Assembly (NCBI RefSeq): GCF_029227915.1
Contig: NC_079876.1
Coordinates: 8,744,001 to 8,808,000, forward strand
Source: Hydractinia symbiolongicarpus
Lineage: Eukaryota > Cnidaria > Hydrozoa > Anthoathecata > Hydractiniidae
Reading direction: 5' to 3'
Length of the DNA stretch: 64,000 nt
Below are positions 49,813 to 62,379 of this stretch, piece after piece; position 1 is the stretch's first letter, and every line of letters starts with the position of its first letter. The notes under the pieces are model-generated. The model worked only from the letters and a program-made list of their open reading frames with translations. It did no database searches and was not told where the DNA came from. The position numbers were made by a program, and so were the translations under genes.

Positions 49813-51432
49813 ACTCATTTCCCGAACGATTTTTTATATTATTTTTTCACCACTAAACGCATGAGACTTGTAGTTTTCAAAAATATTTTCATATTTGATG
49901 GGACGCTGGATAAAAGAAGTTTAATCGCCGGCAAACGAAAATCCGCGATTTCCCGTAAATCCCGGACTCGGCCCGTATAGTCAAAAGTATACAAAGAAAG
50001 TACCCAGGGAGTAAACTCATTTCCCGAACGATTTTTTAAATTACTTTTTCACCACTAAAACGCATGAGACTTGTAGTTTTCAAAAATGTTTTCGTTTTTG
50101 ATGAGACGCTGAAAAAAAGAAGTTTAATCGCCGGCAAACGAAAACCCGCGATTTCCCGTAAATCCCGGCTTGGCCCGTATAGTCAAAAGTATACAAAGAA
50201 ACTACCCAGGTAGTAAACTCATTTCCCGAACGATTTTTTAAATTATTTTTTCACCACTAAAACGCATGAGACTTGTAGTTTTCAAAAATGTTTTCATTTT
50301 TGATGAGACGCTGAATAAATGAAGTTTAATCGCCGGCAAACGAAAACCTGCGATTTCCCGTAAATCCTGGACTCGGCCCGTATAGTCAAAAGTATACAAA
50401 GAAAGTACCCAGGGAGTAAACTCATTTCCAGAACGATTTTTTAAATTATTTTTTCACCACTAAAACGCATAAGACTTGTAGTTTTTAAAAAAGTTTTCAT
50501 TTTTGATGAGACGCTGAATAAAAGAAGTTTAATCGCCGGCAAACAAAAACCCGCGATTTCCCGTAAATCCCGGGCTTGGCCCGTATAGGCAAAAGTATAC
50601 AAAGAAAGTACCCAGGGAGTAAACTCATTTCCCGAACGATTTTTTATATTATTTTTTTACCACTAAACGCATGAGACTTGTAGTTTTCAAAAATGTTTTC
50701 ATATTTGATGGGACGCTGGATAAAAGAAGTTTAATCGCCGGCAAACGAAAATCCGCGATTTCCCGTAAATCCCGGACTCGGCCCGTATAGTCAAAAGTAT
50801 ACAAAGAAAGTACCCAGGGAGTAAACTCATTTCCCGAACGATTTTTTAAATTACTTTTTCACCACTAAAACGCATGAGACTTGTAGTTTTCAAAAATGTT
50901 TTCATTTTTGATGAGACGCTGAATAAAAGAAGTTCAATCGTCGGCAAACGAAAACCCGCGATTTCCCGTAAATCCCGGGCTTGGCCCGTATAGTCAAAAG
51001 TATACAAAGAAAGTACCCAGGGAGTAAACTCATTTCCCGAACGATTTTTTAAATTACTTTTTCACCACTAAATCGCATGAGACTTGTAGTTTTCAAAAAT
51101 GTTTTCGTTTTTGATGAGACGCTGAATAAAAGAAGTTTAATCGCCGGCAAACGAAAACCCGCGATTTCCCGTAAATCCCGGCTTGGCCCGTATAGTCAAA
51201 AGTATACAAAGAAACTACCCAGGGAGTAAACTCATTTCCCGAACGATTTTTTAAATTATTTTGTCACCACTAAAACGCATGAGACTTGTAGTTTTCAAAA
51301 ATGTTTTCATTTTTGATGAGACGCTGAATAAATGAAGTTTAATCGCCGGCAAACGAAAACCTGCGATTTCCCGTAAATCCTGGACTCGGCCCGTATAGTC
51401 AAAAGTATACAAAGAAAGTACCCAGGGAGTAA
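49813..51432. repeat. 8-monomer higher-order repeat (1,620 bp), copy 1
   Basis: This recurs exactly 1,620 bp downstream. Shared rare sites are CCCAGGTAGTAAAC (50197 and 51817), GTATAGGCAAAAG, GAAGTTCAATCGTCGG and TTATTTTGTCACC (about 51258 and 52878). Confidence 0.9.
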
Positions 51433-53052
51433 ACTCATTTCCCGAACGATTTTTTATATTATTTTTTTACCACTAAACGCATGAGACTTGTAGTTTTCAA
51501 AAATATTTTCATATTTGATGGGACGCTGGATAAAAGAAGTTTAATCGCCGGCAAGCGAAAATCCGCGATTTCCCGTAAATCCCGGACTCGGCCCGTATAG
51601 TCAAAAGTATACAAAGAAAGTACCCAGGGAGTAAACTCATTTCCCGAACGATTTTTTAAATTACTTTTTCACCACTAAAACGCATGAGACTTGTAGTTTT
51701 CAAAAATGTTTTCGTTTTTGATGAGACGCTGAATAAAAGAAGTTTAATCGCCGGCAAACGAAAACCCGCGATTTCCCGTAAATCCCGGCTTGGCCCGTAT
51801 AGTCAAAAGTATACAAAGAAACTACCCAGGTAGTAAACTCATTTCCCGAACGATTTTTTAAATTATTTTTTCACCACTAAAACGCATGAGACTTGTAGTT
51901 TTCAAAAATGTTTTCATTTTTGATGAGACGCTGAATAAATGAAGTTTAATCGCCGGCAAACGAAAACCTGCGATTTCCCGTAAATCCTGGACTCGGCCCG
52001 TATAGTCAAAAGTATACAAAGAAAGTACCCAGGGAGTAAACTCATTTCCAGAACGATTTTTTAAATTATTTTTTCACCACTAAAACGCATAAGACTTGTA
52101 GTTTTTAAAAAAGTTTTCATTTTTGATGAGACGCTGAATAAAAGAAGTTTAATCGCCGGCAAACAAAAACCCGCGATTTCCCGTAAATCCCGGGCTTGGC
52201 CCGTATAGGCAAAAGTATACAAAGAAAGTACCCAGGGAGTAAACTCATTTCCCGAACGATTTTTTATATTATTTTTTTACCACTAAACGCATGAGACTTG
52301 TAGTTTTCAAAAATATTTTTATATTTGATGGGACGCTGGATAAAAGAAGTTTAATCGCCGGCAAACGAAAATCCGCGATTTCCCGTAAATCCCGGACTCG
52401 GCCCGTATAGTCAAAAGTATACAAAGAAAGTACCCAGAAAGTAAACTCATTTCCCGAACGATTTTTTAAATTACTTTTTCACCACTAAAACGCATGAGAC
52501 TTGTAGTTTTCAAAAATGTTTTCATTTTTGATGAGACGCTGAATAAAAGAAGTTCAATCGTCGGCAAACGAAAACCCGCGATTTCCCGTAAATCCCGGGC
52601 TTGGCCCGTATAGTCAAAAGTATACAAAGAAAGTACCCAGGGAGTAAACTCATTTCCCGAACGATTTTTTAAATTACTTTTTCACCACTAAAACGCATGA
52701 GACTTGTAGTTTTCAAAAATGTTTTCGTTTTTGATGAGACGCTGAATAAAAGAAGTTTAATCGCCGGCAAACGAAAACCCGCGATTTCCCGTAAATCCCG
52801 GCTTGGCCCGTATAGTCAAAAGTATACAAAGAAACTACCCAGGGAGTAAACTAATTTCCCGAACGATTTTTTAAATTATTTTGTCACCACTAAAACGCAT
52901 GAGACTTGTAGTTTTCAAAAATGTTTTCATTTTTGATGAGACGCTGAATAAATGAAGTTTAATCGCCGGCAAACGAAAACCTGCGATTTCCCGTAAATCC
53001 TGGACTCGGCCCGTATAGTCAAAAGTATACAAAGAAAGTACCCAGGGAGTAA
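51433..53052. repeat. 8-monomer higher-order repeat (1,620 bp), copy 2
   Basis: This is the tandem second copy of 49813-51432. Differences are few: CCCAGAAAGTAAAC near 52435, TTTTTATATTTG near 52315 and ACTAATTTCC near 52850 here; GCTGAAAAAAAG near 50111 and CTAAATCGC near 51069 in copy 1. Confidence 0.9.
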
Positions 53053-53669
53053 ACTCATTTCCAGAACGATTTTTTAAATTATTATTTCACCACTAAAACG
53101 CATGAGACTTGTAGTTTTCAAAAATATTTTCATATTTGATGGGACGCTGGATAAAAGAAGTTTAATCGCCGGCAAACGAAAATCCGTGATTTCTCGTAAA
53201 TCCCGGACTCGGCCCGTATAGTCAAAAGTATACAAAGAAAGTACCCAGGGAGTAAACTCATTTCCCGAACGATTTTTTTAAATTACTTTTTCACCACTAA
53301 AACGCATGAGACTTGTAGTTTTCAAAAATGTTTTCATTTTTGATGAGACGCTGAATAAAAGAAGTTCAATCGTCGGCAAACGAAAACCCGCGATTTCCCG
53401 TAAATCCCGGGCTTGGCCCGTATAGTCAAAAGTATACAAAGAAAGTACCCAGGGAGTAAACTCATTTCCCGAACGATTATTTAAATTACTTTTTCACCAC
53501 TAAAACGCATGAGACTTGTAGTTTTTAAAAATGTTTTCCTTTTTGATGAGACGCTGAATAAATGAAGTTTAATCGCCGGCAAACGAAAACCTGCGATTTC
53601 CCGTAAATCCTGGACTCGGCCCGTATAGTCAAAAGTATACAAAGAAAGCACCCAGGGAGTAAACTCATT
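53053..53669. repeat. Short mixed segment between two higher-order repeats
   Basis: Three monomers link the 1,620 bp and 2,433 bp repeats. One is hybrid: it starts TTCCAGAACG/TTATTATTTC and ends B type (CATATTTGATGGGACG). One has a seventh T in its GATTTTTTT run and GAAGTTCAATCG. One is the GATTATTT/TTTTCCTTTTTG type. Confidence 0.7.
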
Positions 53670-55622
53670 TCCCGAACGATTTTTTATATTATTTTTTTAC
53701 CACTAAACGCATGAGACTTGTAGTTTTCAAAAATATTTTCATATTTGATGGGACGCTGGATAAAAGAAGTTTAATCGCCGGCAAACGAAAATCCCCGATT
53801 TCCCGTAAATCCCGGACTCGGCCCGTATAGTCAAAAGTATACAAAGAAAGTACCCAGGGAGTAAACTCATTTCCCGAACGATTTTTTAAATTACTTTTTC
53901 ACCACTAAAACGCATGAGACTTGTAGTTTTCAAAAATGTTTTCATTTTTGATGAGACGCTGAATAAAAGAAGTTCAATCGTTGGCAAACGAAAACCCGCG
54001 ATTTCCCGTAAATCCCGGGCTTGGCCCGTATAGTCAAAAGTATACAAAGAAAGTACCCAGGGAGTAAACTCATTTCCCGAACGATTTTTTAAATTACTTT
54101 TTCACCACTAAAACGCATGAGACTTGTAGTTTTCAAAAATGTTTTCGTTTTTGATGAGACGCTGAATAAAAGAAGTTTAATCGCCGGCAAACGAAAACCC
54201 GCGATTTCCCGTAAATCCCGGCTTGGCCCGTATAGTCAAAAGTATACAAAGAAACTACCCAGGGAGTAAACTCATTTCCCGAACGATTTTTTAAATTATT
54301 TTGTCACCACTAAAACGCATGAGACTTGTAGTTTTCAAAAATGTTTTCATTTTTGATGAGACGCTGAATAAATGAAGTTTAATCGCCGGCAAACGAAAAC
54401 CTGCGATTTCCCGTAAATCCTGGACTCGGCCCGTATAGTCAAAAGTATACAAAGAAAGTACCCAGGGAGTAAACTCATTTCCAGAACGATTTTTTAAATT
54501 ATTTTTTCACCACTAAAACGCATAAGACTTGTAGTTTTTAAAAAAGTTTTCATTTTTGATGAGACGATGAATAAAAGAAGTTTAATCGCCGGCAAACGAA
54601 AACCCGCGATTTCCCGTAAATCCCGGACTCGGCCCGTATAGTCAAAAGTATACAAGGAAAGTACCCAGTGAGTAAACTTATTTCCTGAACGATTTTTTAA
54701 ATTATTTTTTCACCACTAAAACGCATGAGACTTGTAGTTTTCAGAAATGTTTTCATTTTTGATGAGACGCTTAATGAAAGTGGTTTAATCGCCGGCAAAC
54801 GAAAACCTGCGATTTCCTGTAAATCCCGGGCTTGGCCCGTATAGACGAATGTATACAAAGAAAGTACCCAGGGTGTAAACTCATTTCCCGAACGATTTTT
54901 TAAATTATTATTTCACCACTAAAACGCATGAAACTTGTAGTTTTCAAAAATATTTTCATATTTGATGGGACGCTGGATAAAAGAAGTTTAATCGCCGGCA
55001 AACGAAAATCCGCGATTTCCCGTAAATCCCGGACTCGGCCCGTATAGTCAAAAGTATACAAAGAAAGTACCCAGGGAGTAAACTCATTTCCCGAACGATT
55101 TTTTAAATTACTTTTTCACCACTAAAACGCATGAGACTTGTAGTTTTCAAAAATGTTTTCATTTTTGATGAGACGCTGAATAAAAGAAGTTCAATCGTCG
55201 GCAAACGAAAACCCGCGATTTCCCGTAAATCCCGGGCTTGGCCCGTATAGTCAAAAGTATACAAAGAAAGTACCCAGGGAGTAAACTCATTTCCCGAACG
55301 ATTTTTTATATTACTTTTTTACCACTAACCGCATGAGACTTGTAGTTTTCCAAAATATTTTCATATTTGATGGGACGCTGAATAAAAGAAGTTTAATCGC
55401 CGGCAAACGAAAATCCGCGATTTCCCGTAAATCCCGGACTCGGCCCGTATAGTCAAAAGTATACAAAGAAAGTACCCAGGGAGTAAACTGATTTCCCGAA
55501 CGATTTTTTAAATTATTTTTTCACCACTAAACCGCATGAGACTTGTAGTTTTCAAAAATGTTTTCATTTTTGATGAGACGCTGAATAAAAGAAGTTTAAT
55601 CGCCGACAAACTAAAACCCGCG
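53670..55622. repeat. Duplicated ~1.95 kb block at 2,433 bp offset, copy 1
   Basis: Markers shared 2,433 bp apart are TTATTTTGTCACC (about 54298 and 56731), GAGACGATGAATAAAAG (54561 and 56994), TTATTTCCTG (54678 and 57111) and ACCACTAACC (55321 and 57754). The offset equals 12 monomers. Confidence 0.85.
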
Positions 55623-58600
55623 ATTTCCCGTAAATCCCGGACTCGGCCCGTGTAGTCAAAAGTATACAAAGAAAGTACCCAGGGAGTAAACTCATTTCCC
55701 GAACGGTTTTTTAAATTACTTTTTCACCACTAAAACACATGAGACTTGTAGTTTTTAAAAAAGTTTTCATATTTGATGGGACGCTGGATAAAAGAAGTTT
55801 AATCGCCGGCAAACGAAAATCCGCGATTTCCCGTAAATCCCGGACTCGGCCCGTGTAGTCAAAAGTATACAAAGAAAGTACCCAGGGAGTAAACTCATTT
55901 CCCGAACGATTTTTTAAATTATTTTTTCACCACTAAAACGCATAAGACTTGTAGTTTTTAAAAAAGTTTTCATTTTTGATGAGACGCTGAATAAAAGAAG
56001 TTTAATCGCCGGCAAACAAAAACCCGCGATTTCCCGTAAATCCCGGGCTTGGCCGGTATAGTCAAAAGTATACAAAGAAAGTACCCAGGGAGTAAACTCA
56101 TTTCCCGAACGATTTTTTATATTATTTTTTTACCACTAAACGCATGAGACTTGTAGTTTTCAAAAATATTTTCATATTTGATGGGACGCTGGATAAAAGA
56201 AGTTTAATCGCCGGCAAACGAAAATCCGCGATTTCCCGTAAATCCCGGACTCGGCCCGTATAGTCAAAAGTATACAAAGAAAGTACCCAGGGAGTAAACT
56301 CATTTCCCGAACGATTTTTTAAATTACTTTTTCACCACTAAAACGCATGAGACTTGTAGTTTTCAAAAATGTTTTCATTTTTGATGAGACGCTGAATAAA
56401 AGAAGTTCAATCGTTGGCAAACGAAAACCCGCGATTTCCCGTAAATCCCGGGCTTGGCCCGTATAGTCAAAAGTATACAAAGAAAGTACCCAGGGAGTAA
56501 ACTCATTTCCCGAACGATTTTTTAAATTACTTTTTCACCACTAAAACGCATGAGACTTGTAGTTTTCAAAAATGTTTTCGTTTTTGATGAGACGCTGAAT
56601 AAAAGAAGTTTAATCGCCGGCAAACGAAAACCCGCGATTTCCCGTAAATCCCGGCTTGGCCCGTATAGTCAAAAGTATACAAAGAAACTACCCAGGGAGT
56701 AAACTCATTTCCCGAACGATTTTTTAAATTATTTTGTCACCACTAAAACGCATGAGACTTGTAGTTTTCAAAAATGTTTTCATTTTTGATGAGACGCTGA
56801 ATAAATGAAGTTTAATCGCCGGCAAACGAAAACCTGCGATTTCCCGTAAATCCTGGACTCGGCCCGTATAGTCAAAAGTATACAAAGAAAGTACCCAGGG
56901 AGTAAACTCATTTCCAGAACGATTTTTTAAATTATTTTTTCACCACTAAAACGCATAAGACTTGTAGTTTTTAAAAAAGTTTTCATTTTTGATGAGACGA
57001 TGAATAAAAGAAGTTTAATCGCCGGCAAACGAAAACCCGCGATTTCCCGTAAATCCCGGACTCGGCCCGTATAGTCAAAAGTATACAAGGAAAGTACCCA
57101 GTGAGTAAACTTATTTCCTGAACGATTTTTTAAATTATTTTTTCACCACTAAAACGCATGAGACTTGTAGTTTTCAGAAATGTTTTCATTTTTGATGAGA
57201 CGCTTAATGAAAGTGGTTTAATCGCCGGCAAACGAAAACCTGCGATTTCCTGTAAATCCCGGGCTTGGCCCGTATAGACGAATGTATACAAAGAAAGTAC
57301 CCAGGGTGTAAACTCATTTCCCGAACGATTTTTTAAATTATTATTTCACCACTAAAACGCATGAGACTTGTAGTTTTCAAAAATATTTTCATATTTGATG
57401 GGACGCTGGATAAAAGAAGTTTAATCGCCGGCAAACGAAAATCCGCGATTTCCCGTAAATCCCGGACTCGGCCCGTATAGTCGAAAGTATACAAAGAAAG
57501 TACCCAGGGAGTAAACTCATTTCCCGAACGATTTTTTAAATTACTTTTTCACCACTAAAACGCATGAGACTTGTAGTTTTCAAAAATGTTTTCATTTTTG
57601 ATGAGACGCTGAATAAAAGAAGTTCAATCGTCGGCAAACGAAAACCCGCGATTTCCCGTAAATCCCGGGCTTGGCCCGTATAGTCAAAAGTATACAAAGA
57701 AAGTACCCAGGGAGTAAACTCATTTCCCGAACGATTTTTTATATTACTTTTTTACCACTAACCGCATGAGACTTGTAGTTTTCCAAAATATTTTCATATT
57801 TGATGGGACGCTGAATAAAAGAAGTTTAATCGCCGGCAAACGAAAATCCGCGATTTCCCGTAAATCCCGGACTCGGCCCGTATAGTCAAAAGTATACAAA
57901 GAAAGTACCCAGGGAGTAAACTGATTTCCCGAACGATTTTTTAAATTATTTTTTCACCACTAAACCGCATGAGACTTGTAGTTTTCAAAAATGTTTTCAT
58001 TTTTGATGAAACGCTGAATAAAAGAAGTTTAATCGCCGACAAACTAAAACCCGCGTTTTTCCGTAAATCCCGGGCTTGGCCCGTATAGTCAAAAGTATAC
58101 AAAGAAAGTACCCAGGGAGTAAACTGATTTCCCGAACGATTTTTTAAATTACTTTTTCACCACTAAAACGCATGAGATTTGTAGTTTTTAAAAATGTTTT
58201 CATTTTTGATGAGACGCTGAATAAATGAAGTTTAATCGCCGGCAAACGAAAACCTGCGATTTCCCGTAAATCCTGGACTCGGCCCGTATAGTCAAAAGTA
58301 TATAAAGAAAGTACCCAGGGAGTAAACTCATTTCCCGAACGATTTTTTATATTATTTTTTTACCACTAAACGCATGAGACTTGTAGTTTTCAAAAATATT
58401 TTTATATTTGATGGGACGCTGAATAAAAGAAGTTTAATCGCCGGCAAACGAAAATCCCCGATTTCCCGTAAATCCCGGACTCGGCCCGTATAGTCAAAAG
58501 TATACAAAGAAAGTACCCAGGGAGTAAACTCATTTCCCGAACGATTATTTAAATTACTTTTTCACCACTAAAACGCATGAGACTTGTAGTTTTTAAAAAT

Positions 58601-58730
58601 GTTTTCCTTTTTGATGAGACGCTGAATAAATGAAGTTTCATCGCCGGCAAACGAAAACCTGCGATTTCCCGTAAATCCTGGACTCGGCCCGTATAGTCAA
58701 AAGTATACAAAGAAAGTACCCAGGGAGTAA
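55082..58730. repeat. 18-monomer higher-order repeat (3,649 bp), copy 1
   Basis: Seven or more rare markers recur at exactly 3,649 bp: ACCACTAACC (55321, 57754), GAACGGTTTTTTAAA (55701), TTGGCCGGTATAG (about 56049), TTATTTCCTG (57111), TATAAAGAAA (58301) and TGAAGTTTCATCG (58631). Confidence 0.93.
56103..58055. repeat. Duplicated ~1.95 kb block at 2,433 bp offset, copy 2
   Basis: This matches 53670-55622 and lies inside the first copy of the 3,649 bp repeat. It is therefore also carried to 59.75-61.70 kb. It diverges where AACCCGCGTTTTTCC replaces AACCCGCGATTTCCC. Confidence 0.85.
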
Positions 58731-61700
58731 ACTCATTTCCCGAACGATTTTTTAAATTACTTTTTCACCACTAAAACGCATGAGACTTGTAGTTTTCAAA
58801 AATGTTTTCATTTTTGATGAGACGCTGAATAAAAGAAGTTCAATCGTCGGCAAACGAAAACCCGCGATTTCCCGTAAATCCCGGGCTTGGCCCGTATAGT
58901 CAAAAGTATACAAAGAAAGTACCCAGGGAGTAAACTCATTTCCCGAACGATTTTTTATATTACTTTTTTACCACTAACCGCATGAGACTTGTAGTTTTCC
59001 AAAATATTTTCATATTTGATGGGACGCTGAATAAAAGAAGTTTAATCGCCGGCAAACGAAAATCCGCGATTTCCCGTAAATCCCGGACTCGGCCCGTATA
59101 GTCAAAAGTATACAAAGAAAGTACCCAGGGAGTAAACTGATTTCCCGAACGATTTTTTAAATTATTTTTTCACCACTAAACCGCATGAGACTTGTAGTTT
59201 TCAAAAATGTTTTCATTTTTGATGAGACGCTGAATAAAAGAAGTTTAATCGCCGACAAACTAAAACCCGGGATTTCCCGTAAATCCCGGACTCGGCCCGT
59301 GTAGTCAAAAGTATACAAAGAAAGTACCCAGGGAGTAAACTCATTTCCCGAACGGTTTTTTAAATTACTTTTTCACCACTAAAACACATGAGACTTGTAG
59401 TTTTTAAAAAAGTTTTCATATTTGATGGGACGCTGGATAAAAGAAGTTTAATCGCCGGCAAACGAAAATCCGCGATTTCCCGTAAATCCCGGACTCGGCC
59501 CGTGTAGTCAAAAGTATACAAAGAAAGTACCCAGGGAGTAAACTCATTTCCCGAACGATTTTTTAAATTATTTTTTCACCACTAAAACGCATAAGACTTG
59601 TAGTTTTTAAAAAAGTTTTCATTTTTGATGAGACGCTGAATAAAAGAAGTTTAATCGCCGGCAAACAAAAACCCGCGATTTCCCGTAAATCCCGGGCTTG
59701 GCCGGTATAGTCAAAAGTATACAAAGAAAGTACCCAGGGAGTAAACTCATTTCCCGAACGATTTTTTATATTATTTTTTTACCACTAAACGCATGAGACT
59801 TGTAGTTTTCAAAAATATTTTCATATTTGATGGGACGCTGGATAAAAGAAGTTTAATCGCCGGCAAACGAAAATCCGCGATTTCCCGTAAATCCCGGACT
59901 CGGCCCGTATAGTCAAAAGTATACAAAGAAAGTACCCAGGGAGTAAACTCATTTCCCGAACGATTTTTTAAATTACTTTTTCACCACTAAAACGCATGAG
60001 ACTTGTAGTTTTCAAAAATGTTTTCATTTTTGATGAGACGCTGAATAAAAGAAGTTCAATCGTTGGCAAACGAAAACCCGCGATTTCCCGTAAATCCCGG
60101 GCTTGGCCCGTATAGTCAAAAGTATACAAAGAAAGTACCCAGGGAGTAAACTCATTTCCCGAACGATTTTTTAAATTACTTTTTCACCACTAAAACGCAT
60201 GAGACTTGTAGTTTTCAAAAATGTTTTCGTTTTTGATGAGACGCTGAATAAAAGAAGTTTAATCGCCGGCAAACGAAAACCCGCGATTTCCCGTAAATCC
60301 CGGCTTGGCCCGTATAGTCAAAAGTATACAAAGAAACTACCCAGGGAGTAAACTCATTTCCCGAACGATTTTTTAAATTATTTTGTCACCACTAAAACGC
60401 ATGAGACTTGTAGTTTTCAAAAATGTTTTCATTTTTGATGAGACGCTGAATAAATGAAGTTTAATCGCCGGCAAACGAAAACCTGCGATTTCCCGTAAAT
60501 CCTGGACTCGGCCCGTATAGTCAAAAGTATACAAAGAAAGTACCCAGGGAGTAAACTCATTTCCAGAACGATTTTTTAAATTATTTTTTCACCACTAAAA
60601 CGCATAAGACTTGTAGTTTTTAAAAAAGTTTTCATTTTTGATGAGACGATGAATAAAAGAAGTTTAATCGCCGGCAAACGAAAACCCGCGATTTCCCGTA
60701 AATCCCGGACTCGGCCCGTATAGTCAAAAGTATACAAGGAAAGTACCCAGTGAGTAAACTTATTTCCTGAACGATTTTTTAAATTATTTTTTCACCACTA
60801 AAACGCATGAGACTTGTAGTTTTCAGAAATGTTTTCATTTTTGATGAGACGCTTAATGAAAGTGGTTTAATCGCCGGCAAACGAAAACCTGCGATTTCCT
60901 GTAAATCCCGGGCTTGGCCCGTATAGACGAATGTATACAAAGAAAGTACCCAGGGTGTAAACTCATTTCCCGAACGATTTTTTAAATTATTATTTCACCA
61001 CTAAAACGCATGAGACTTGTAGTTTTCAAAAATATTTTCATATTTGATGGGACGCTGGATAAAAGAAGTTTAATCGCCGGCAAACGAAAATCCGCGATTT
61101 CCCGTAAATCCCGGACTCGGCCCGTATAGTCGAAAGTATACAAAGAAAGTACCCAGGGAGTAAACTCATTTCCCGAACGATTTTTTAAATTACTTTTTCA
61201 CCACTAAAACGCATGAGACTTGTAGTTTTCAAAAATGTTTTCATTTTTGATGAGACGCTGAATAAAAGAAGTTCAATCGTCGGCAAACGAAAACCCGCGA
61301 TTTCCCGTAAATCCCGGGCTTGGCCCGTATAGTCAAAAGTATACAAAGAAAGTACCCAGGGAGTAAACTCATTTCCCGAACGATTTTTTATATTACTTTT
61401 TTACCACTAACCGCATGAGACTTGTAGTTTTCCAAAATATTTTCATATTTGATGGGACGCTGAATAAAAGAAGTTTAATCGCCGGCAAACGAAAATCCGC
61501 GATTTCCCGTAAATCCCGGACTCGGCCCGTATAGTCAAAAGTATACAAAGAAAGTACCCAGGGAGTAAACTGATTTCCCGAACGATTTTTTAAATTATTT
61601 TTTCACCACTAAACCGCATGAGACTTGTAGTTTTCAAAAATGTTTTCATTTTTGATGAGACGCTGAATAAAAGAAGTTTAATCGCCGACAAACTAAAACC

Positions 61701-62379
61701 CGCGTTTTTCCGTAAATCCCGGGCTTGGCCCGTATAGTCAAAAGTATACAAAGAAAGTACCCAGGGAGTAAACTGATTTCCCGAACGATTTTTTAAATTA
61801 CTTTTTCACCACTAAAACGCATGAGACTTGTAGTTTTTAAAAATGTTTTCATTTTTGATGAGACGCTGAATAAATGAAGTTTAATCGCCGGCAAACGAAA
61901 ACCTGCGATTTCCCGTAAATCCTGGACTCGGCCCGTATAGTCAAAAGTATATAAAGAAAGTACCCAGGGAGTAAACTCATTTCCCGAACGATTTTTTATA
62001 TTATTTTTTTACCACTAAACGCATGAGACTTGTAGTTTTCAAAAATATTTTTATATTTGATGGGACGCTGAATAAAAGAAAATTAATCGCCGGCAAACGA
62101 AAATCCCCGATTTCCCGTAAATCCCGGACTCGGCCCGTATAGTCAAAAGTATACAAAGAAAGTACCCAGGGAGTAAACTCATTTCCCGAACGATTATTTA
62201 AATTACTTTTTCACCACTAAAACGCATGAGACTTGTAGTTTTTAAAAATGTTTTCCTTTTTGATGAGACGCTGAATAAATGAAGTTTCATCGCCGGCAAA
62301 CGAAAACCTGCGATTTCCCGTAAATCCTGGACTCGGCCCGTATAGTCAAAAGTATACAAAGAAAGTACCCAGGGAGTAA
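58731..62379. repeat. 18-monomer higher-order repeat (3,649 bp), copy 2
   Basis: This is the adjacent tandem copy. Differences are scattered single or few bases: CCCGGGATTTCCC near 59266 for CCCGCGATTTCCC, AAAGAAAATTAATC near 62077 for AAAGAAGTTTAATC. Copy 1 has GAGATTTGTAG near 58166 where this copy has GAGACTTGTAG. It ends at the switch to TTCCCAAACG/TTATTATTTC monomers. Confidence 0.93.
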
